This document shows, in pieces, positions 58,749 through 64,000 of a stretch of 64,000 nt of DNA (within the stretch, counting starts at the first letter, position 1; every line of letters starts with the position of its first letter). The position numbers and the translations under genes were made by a program. Source of the stretch: Clostridiales bacterium (GTDB lineage: Bacteria > Bacillota > Clostridia > Saccharofermentanales > Saccharofermentanaceae); contig JAFZVE010000048.1 in NCBI GenBank assembly GCA_017617995.1, positions 17,509 through 81,508 of the forward strand, in the 5' to 3' direction. The notes below the pieces were generated by a model that did no database searches, was not told the origin of the DNA, and saw only the letters and a program-made list of their open reading frames with translations.

Positions 58749-58777
58749 TTGCACCACCGCGATAAGCATGGTACAAT
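58749..58777 (+). promoter_or_regulatory. Promoter of rpsT
   Basis: TTGCAC, 17-bp spacer and TACAAT with TGG extension. The S20 ATG lies 45 bp downstream. Confidence 0.8.
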
Positions 58778-58821
58778 GTCTCGGTGTCTGATTAAGATTA
58801 ATACTGATGGAGGTGAAGGAA

Positions 58822-59085
58822 ATGCCGAATATCAAGTCCGCATGTAAGCGCGTTAAGGTTACAGAGAAGAAGACTTTAGCCAACAAGATGAAGAAGAGCG
58901 AGATGCGCACCATCGTCAAGAAGGCAACGGCTTCTATCGCCGCATCTGATGATAATTCCGCGGCGCTCGTTAAGGACGCTCAGATTGCACTCGACAAGGC
59001 TGCTGCTAAGGGATATATTCACAAGAATGCAGCGGCGAGAAAGAAGTCCAGAATGGCAAAGGCTGCAAATGCTGCCAAGGCTTAA
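58822..59085 (+). CDS. rpsT: 30S ribosomal protein S20
   Basis: An 87-residue, Lys/Ala-rich protein. MPNIKSACKRVKVTEKK and the C-terminal GYIHKNAAARKKSRM are S20 hallmarks. ATG 58822, preceded by GGAGGTGAAGGAA, is preferred to the upstream ATG at 58807. It is monocistronic, with its own promoter and terminator. Confidence 0.95.
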   Translation: MPNIKSACKRVKVTEKKTLANKMKKSEMRTIVKKATASIAASDDNSAALVKDAQIALDKAAAKGYIHKNAAARKKSRMAKAANAAKA

Positions 59086-59113
59086 TGGAAATCTGAAAAC
59101 CACGTTTATGAAG

Positions 59114-59140
59114 ATCCCGGTCAGAGAGACCGGGATTTTT
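59114..59140 (+). terminator. Intrinsic terminator of rpsT
   Basis: ATCCCGGTC and GACCGGGAT form a perfect nine-pair stem with a five-base loop and a run of five T bases, 28 bp after the stop. Confidence 0.93.
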
Positions 59141-59260
59141 CTATTTCCTGGAATGTCGTTTTTATTGCATTTATCTTGCATAGATGACTATAAATGTTAA
59201 CAAATTGTTTCAGATTTCTGAAAATATGATTTTTCTGGTAAATTTCCACTATTTGTCACT

Positions 59261-59288
59261 TGTTTTTTATTTTTCCGCCTATATACTC
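59261..59288 (+). promoter_or_regulatory. Possible promoter of the Cna-B adhesin gene
   Basis: TTGTTT, 16-bp spacer and TATACT lie about 80 bp before the ATG at 59369. The 59141-59368 region holds no gene; TGTTAACAAAT at 59195-59205 repeats the palindrome seen before the second short pilin. Confidence 0.4.
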
Positions 59289-59368
59289 AGTATAAGGAAT
59301 AGTATACGGACGTATGCTTTTGACAGTTTTGTGTTTGGGACATCAGTGAATAGTCAAAGGGGATTATC

Positions 59369-62300
59369 ATGAAAAAATTATTTGAAAGCAAAAAGTTTCT
59401 CGGTATCACCAGTCTTGTTCTCGCTACGTCTCTCGTAGTCGGTACAATCGCGATCAGACGATCGAAAAACAAGGGAATCGAGGTGGGCATCCCGCAAGTC
59501 AATGCGGCGGGCGATATGCTTCTCGATTATGACTCCGCCAGTCTGGTTAATTTCAGTACTATTCTGGGAAGAGCCGTCGATTATGGTATTATTTCTGAGA
59601 CACTCCGTCAGGAGGGTCATATGGAGACGACTTTCGCAACGAATAAGTTCGTCAATCCCAACGCGGCGAACAACTGCGATGTGGACCTGGCCGGAAGTGC
59701 AACGGCACAGTTCATAATTGCTTCTTTGGAGAGTGGATCAAAGGCACGTTTCGGTAATACCTATATGGGCGGCGAGATGCCTTTTGTTATTGATACGACA
59801 TATGATATGGCCGCAAATGAGGATTCCTACTTTGTTTACGATGATTCCTGCAAAGCAAGCGTACTGTACAGGACATACGAAGAGGATGTTTTGAAAACAA
59901 ATGTCACCTCGATGATCAATAAGACAGTGAAACAGTCGAATATTCTTGCATCCAAGCCGGCTCTCGATGGAGATACTATCGCAGTTAAGCGCGGGGATTC
60001 TGGTGCGACGATTGATCTGAGCAATCCTTCTTTTGAAAACGCCACTATCTATATTAATGTTGAATCCGGTTCCAATCTGGAGAAAGCGATCCAGGTTGCT
60101 GACGGACTTCTTATTATCAAACACCCATCAACGAATATAGTTTTTAATGTGATGGGTACAGGCGAGATTACGCTAACGCAGTACAGGATGCAGATCGTAG
60201 GAGATCCGAGTTTTGAAGTTGATCCCGATAATGGTCAGGAAAGAGCTAACGATTGTTCCTTTGATTCAACAACCACTTGCAGCGGTGTGGATTCTCTCCA
60301 CAACAAACATGTTGAAGAATATATGACCAAGAGTGTCGTGTGGAACATAAGAAATGCTTCTTCTGTGAAATATAACATGACAGCGGGACTGTTTTTGATC
60401 CCTAAGAATATCCCGAGCAATGTTGTCGGATCCAGTGCAGGTTGGATCGCATCTGCCGGTACGACAACCGTTTCCAGTGGTGAATTCCACTTTATCTATC
60501 ACGACCGTGAGAATCAGGCCAATACCGAAGGTGAGAGTGTACTCCACTTTGCGGCAAGAAAAGCATTTACTGACAGCTTTGATTCTATTGAAGAACTGAC
60601 AAATGTTAAGCTTCTCGCAAATGATTATTCGTTCAGTTTTGTAGAGACAGAATCCGACTTCGTGACTGTAAAAGAAAATGGCGTTTTCGGGTCTGATTGC
60701 AAGAATGATGCATATAGTAAGATTACTTTCCCGAACATTACCGTCGATGTGAAGACGGTAGATCCCAAAATCCCTCAAAAGCGTTACTTCGTAGTGAAAG
60801 AGAACGTTACGGATTCGGTCGATCCGAGTGTTACTATCTCTTCCGGTGAAATTGATATTGTACTGACGATCACTAATATCGACGGTATTATCCATTATGT
60901 TGTGGATGCATACAAATATTACACGGAGACGGCGAAGAATGAACAGAAACCGGATGAGAAGGATGAGAATATTGCGGTTTCCGGTGCAGAATTCTCGCTG
61001 GGCGCTATATATAATAAGATAGATAAAGATGAAGCATCTCTTACTCTGAAGAAGACCCTCTCGGGAGAAACTCCTTCCGGCAAGACGACTTATCAGATTG
61101 CCGTAAAGAAGGGATTGCAGTATGTCCAGTCTGACGGAACTCTCTCTGGACAGACATACTACTTTAGTGTACCCGCCAATGATACAGGAATTACAATCGA
61201 AGGATTGAAACCGGGCGAATATACGATTATCGAAAACGAAGGAAATCTGCAGGGATATAATCTGATTAATACGGAAATCACTTCTACGGTCACTTCCGGA
61301 GATTCAGTGGTTGTGACGGATATTACTGCAGATGGAAAGATGACGCTGAATGCAGATGATTCTGCCATTGTTAGCGTTGACAACAACTATGAGAAAGTAG
61401 ATATCACAGGCAAGGCTTCGATGACGATCAATAAGATGATCGAAATCGATGACGAGATTTGTCCCGCGGATGAACTGCCTGTTGCTTTCGCAGAAAAAGA
61501 ATACAAGTTTGTCCTCTCGACCGTGGATGGGTATGAAACAAAGTATGTGACCGATTTTAACGGTACACTTGGTTCACAAAATGACAGACAAGTATTTGTC
61601 GTAAAACCGGGTGAGGATCTGGTCGTCTACGGACTTAATCCTGACTGGACGTATATCATTCAGGAATTGAACGACAATAATATGCTGCAGGTAGCCGGAT
61701 ATAATCTTTCCGGCATCGAGATTGATGGCACTTCGATTGACAACATATACAATGCCTCTAATGCGGTACAAACAGCTGAGGAGAATCAGAATTCTGATGT
61801 TGAGGTAGTCAACAAATATGAATCGATCACGAGTAGTCTCGTGATTACAAAGGAATTCAAAAACGAAAACAATAACGAAATCGATAAGACCGCACTTAGC
61901 AACCTTGATGATTTAGTGATTTTGGTTTCCGGACCTAACAATTATCAGAAGACAATTACTGGAGCGAAACTGGCAGAAAATAATTGGTCGATCCTTTTGG
62001 AGGAGGTACCTGTAGGGAATTATGAGATTACCGAAAGACACGCAGACGGTACTTCTTCGTCTACTTTTGTTTTTGTGGATTATTCCGTAAGTGGAAGTGC
62101 TCCGACGCAATATAACAGCGGTAGTATGCTTGTTACCAACAAGTACAATACTGTAAAAACAGGTAATCTCACGATCCAGAAGTCTGTCGAGACTAACGGC
62201 GCGACGCTGTCTTCAAATGATTTCCGTGTCTATATAATGAATGAAGATAATCTCTATTATGATGATGTAACCGGATCGTTTGTCGAAGAGAAAACATATG

Positions 62301-64000
62301 TAACTGTTCCGGCCAACGGTACATTTGTTACAAAGCAGATCCCGGAAGGCAAATACACTGTTATTGAAGATACTGAGTACGCGAAATCTTTGGCTGAAGG
62401 ATATGAAGTCTCGGCGTCCTACATTGTAAATAATCAAGCCGGAAATATCGTGGATCTTAAGCAGTATGGCGGACAGTGCCAAATCAAGAATACATATACC
62501 AAGTACTGGATCGACGTGACTAAAGAAGAAGCCGGAGATCACATGTACAATAACTGGACATACTATTTCTGGATTTTGGATCTGAGCAAAACGGATGGAA
62601 CATATTATGTTGATCAGTATGGCAAATCCGTACGACTCGTAGATGGGCAGGATCCATACTATTTCAGCATAAAAGCCGGAGAGGATCGTTCTGTCAAAGT
62701 ACTTCTTGAGAATCGCGGAGAGTATAAGGTAATCGAGAAGAACGAGAATGTAGCTGCAAACGAAGCTTTCTCGCTCAAAACGACTTATTCGAGTGAATCC
62801 GTATCGCTGAATGAAAACACCTATTCCGCAGCCGTAACAATTACGAATACCTACGAGTATATTAACGACGGTAGCCTCTCGATTACAAAGCTTGTGGTTG
62901 GAGATACTACTGCGCTTGGTGATTCTCTTGAAGACACATACTTTACAGTGTTGGTTAAGCTGAGCGTAGGTGGGAAATATACTGTTGAATACGGACCGGA
63001 GGATACGGGATCTGTTACTTTCACAGAGAATGAATGGACCGAGATTCAGATCCTAGCTGGACAGACGATTACAATTAAGGATATTCCTGCAGGGACTATC
63101 TATACTGTCGAGGAATTGAATACCGAGAGTGCTCCTCTGCCGGATGGGTTCACCCATGATCCTGATACACAGGAAGTATACGCTGATTTGACACATCAGA
63201 TTTCCAAGGACGATGAAGATATCGTATCCATTACGAATACATACACCGTTGCGACTACAGAAGCAACAGTCAAGAAGGTTTGGGAGGATTCTGGAAATCA
63301 GGATGGAAAGCGTCCGGAGAATCTGATGGTTCAATTGCTCGCTGACGGAGAACCGGTGGAGAATAAGACAGTAACGCTAAACGAAGATAATGGCTGGGAA
63401 GACACGATTACTGATCTTCCGATGTATAGCGGTGGGAAGGAGATCCTCTACACGTGGCAAGAGGTCGGTATGCCGAATGGCTACGAATTAACAGACACTG
63501 TTGTTGATGGAACAGAAACAACACTTACCAATTCGTACGAAGCCGAGACCATGACGCTATCCGTGCAGAAGATCTGGGACGATTCTGATAATCAGGACGG
63601 CATTCGTCCGCAATCTCTGGTCGTCAATCTCATGGTAGGCGAAGATGTAAAGGGTTCGGTTACCCTGAATAAAGATAATAATTGGACGGACGCAATCGAG
63701 GATCTGCCTGTATACGCGGCTGGAAAGAAAATCGAATATACGTGGAGTGAAGTAGCGCTGCCTGAAGGATATGAGCTGACGACTATTGTTGAGAATGGAA
63801 ATCTTACCATTCTTACGAACAAACACACGACGGAAGTAACTTCTGTTAACGTCACAAAAGTCTGGGAAGATGCGGAGAATCAGGATGGCTATCGTCCGGA
63901 GTCTGTACAAGTGAAACTTCTGGCCAATGGCAGCGAGGTCGATGGCGCGATGAGGACACTCGTTGAAGACGAGAATGGTGAATGGAGTTACGAATGGACA
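59369..64000 (+). CDS. Giant Cna-B repeat surface adhesin (3' end outside window)
   Basis: An open frame of 1,544 codons without a stop, with AAGGGG six bases upstream of the ATG. A signal peptide (about 1-40, hydrophobic residues 12-28) precedes an N-terminal domain of about 500 residues with no clear name. About nine beta-sandwich segments of SpaA/Cna-B type follow, starting near 61038, 61417, 61833, 62164, 62502, 62870, 63275, 63569 and 63857. The last three share KVWED..NQDG.RP and repeat every 288-294 bp. Such domains stabilise through internal Lys-Asn/Asp isopeptide bonds and build stalks on the cell surface. The sortase signal would lie beyond the window. Confidence 0.85.
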   Translation, partial: MKKLFESKKFLGITSLVLATSLVVGTIAIRRSKNKGIEVGIPQVNAAGDMLLDYDSASLVNFSTILGRAVDYGIISETLRQEGHMETTFATNKFVNPNAANNCDVDLAGSATAQFIIASLESGSKARFGNTYMGGEMPFVIDTTYDMAANEDSYFVYDDSCKASVLYRTYEEDVLKTNVTSMINKTVKQSNILASKPALDGDTIAVKRGDSGATIDLSNPSFENATIYINVESGSNLEKAIQVADGLLIIKHPSTNIVFNVMGTGEITLTQYRMQIVGDPSFEVDPDNGQERANDCSFDSTTTCSGVDSLHNKHVEEYMTKSVVWNIRNASSVKYNMTAGLFLIPKNIPSNVVGSSAGWIASAGTTTVSSGEFHFIYHDRENQANTEGESVLHFAARKAFTDSFDSIEELTNVKLLANDYSFSFVETESDFVTVKENGVFGSDCKNDAYSKITFPNITVDVKTVDPKIPQKRYFVVKENVTDSVDPSVTISSGEIDIVLTITNIDGIIHYVVDAYKYYTETAKNEQKPDEKDENIAVSGAEFSLGAIYNKIDKDEASLTLKKTLSGETPSGKTTYQIAVKKGLQYVQSDGTLSGQTYYFSVPANDTGITIEGLKPGEYTIIENEGNLQGYNLINTEITSTVTSGDSVVVTDITADGKMTLNADDSAIVSVDNNYEKVDITGKASMTINKMIEIDDEICPADELPVAFAEKEYKFVLSTVDGYETKYVTDFNGTLGSQNDRQVFVVKPGEDLVVYGLNPDWTYIIQELNDNNMLQVAGYNLSGIEIDGTSIDNIYNASNAVQTAEENQNSDVEVVNKYESITSSLVITKEFKNENNNEIDKTALSNLDDLVILVSGPNNYQKTITGAKLAENNWSILLEEVPVGNYEITERHADGTSSSTFVFVDYSVSGSAPTQYNSGSMLVTNKYNTVKTGNLTIQKSVETNGATLSSNDFRVYIMNEDNLYYDDVTGSFVEEKTYVTVPANGTFVTKQIPEGKYTVIEDTEYAKSLAEGYEVSASYIVNNQAGNIVDLKQYGGQCQIKNTYTKYWIDVTKEEAGDHMYNNWTYYFWILDLSKTDGTYYVDQYGKSVRLVDGQDPYYFSIKAGEDRSVKVLLENRGEYKVIEKNENVAANEAFSLKTTYSSESVSLNENTYSAAVTITNTYEYINDGSLSITKLVVGDTTALGDSLEDTYFTVLVKLSVGGKYTVEYGPEDTGSVTFTENEWTEIQILAGQTITIKDIPAGTIYTVEELNTESAPLPDGFTHDPDTQEVYADLTHQISKDDEDIVSITNTYTVATTEATVKKVWEDSGNQDGKRPENLMVQLLADGEPVENKTVTLNEDNGWEDTITDLPMYSGGKEILYTWQEVGMPNGYELTDTVVDGTETTLTNSYEAETMTLSVQKIWDDSDNQDGIRPQSLVVNLMVGEDVKGSVTLNKDNNWTDAIEDLPVYAAGKKIEYTWSEVALPEGYELTTIVENGNLTILTNKHTTEVTSVNVTKVWEDAENQDGYRPESVQVKLLANGSEVDGAMRTLVEDENGEWSYEWT

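Overview
This 64-kb window looks like chromosomal DNA of an anaerobic, low-to-mid GC Bacillota (class Clostridia; a gut or rumen lineage related to Lachnospiraceae, Oscillospiraceae or Saccharofermentans is my best guess). The reasons are strong AGGAGG ribosome sites, a Gram-positive type IV pilus operon without PilP/PilQ, YfhO-family envelope proteins, many lipoproteins, a cobalamin MetH with a detached reactivation protein, DUF6062, DUF5104 and DUF4037 genes, and a Cna-B surface protein. I saw no rRNA, tRNA, phage, transposase or CRISPR array. Strain-level identity cannot be read from the sequence.

Layout. 1-7.2 kb: acyltransferase-like membrane proteins, lipoproteins of unknown role, a DUF4037 protein and a PfkB-type sugar kinase. 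7.2-9.1 kb: an Lsa-like ABC-F ribosome-protection gene behind a ~390-nt leader rich in hairpins. 9.2-10.8 kb: metF plus a MetH reactivation-domain protein. 10.9-16.3 kb: a more AT-rich polysaccharide cluster (rhamnosyltransferase-like enzyme, flippase, priming sugar transferase, polymerase). 16.4-18.2 kb: an orphan solute-binding lipoprotein. 18.5-21 kb: metH. 21-27.2 kb: two-component system, a 1.06-kb non-coding interval, and an ABC transporter. 27-41.6 kb: envelope block with three YfhO proteins, a GH5 glycosidase, a GT-C-like protein, a 40-residue membrane peptide, a SurA/PrsA-like foldase and a DEDDh exonuclease. 41.7-54.6 kb: type IV pilus locus (PilX-like, PilD, PilB-T-C-M-N-O, two very short pilins, two larger prepilins). 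54.8-59.1 kb: YebC, a P-loop/Asp23 fusion, DUF6062, a DsrE/YedF-like protein, a TrmH-type methyltransferase and ribosomal protein S20. 59.4 kb to the end: a giant Cna-B adhesin running off the window.

The most unusual signal is the interval 23027-24086. It holds a ~134-bp imperfect palindrome, followed by six units with an exact 63-bp period. Each unit carries TTTCCGTC, 25 nt, then GACGGAAA; only the arms and spacing are conserved. A 14-bp direct repeat brackets the whole block. Sixty-three bp is close to six helical turns, so the array could be phased protein-binding sites or a run of RNA hairpins; I know of no described element that matches. Other points of interest are two pilins with mature lengths of about 56 residues, the structured ABC-F leader, a possible attenuator plus palindromes ahead of pilB, and recurring half-sites in the pilus intergenic regions.

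How the genes fit together: most of the window builds or decorates the cell surface (polysaccharide, YfhO/GT-C glycosylation, pili, Cna-B adhesin, foldase, prepilin peptidase). Methionine regeneration is split over two loci (MetF with the reactivation protein, and MetH). The two-component system and ABC transporter form a likely sensing and export module of the antimicrobial-peptide or envelope-stress type.
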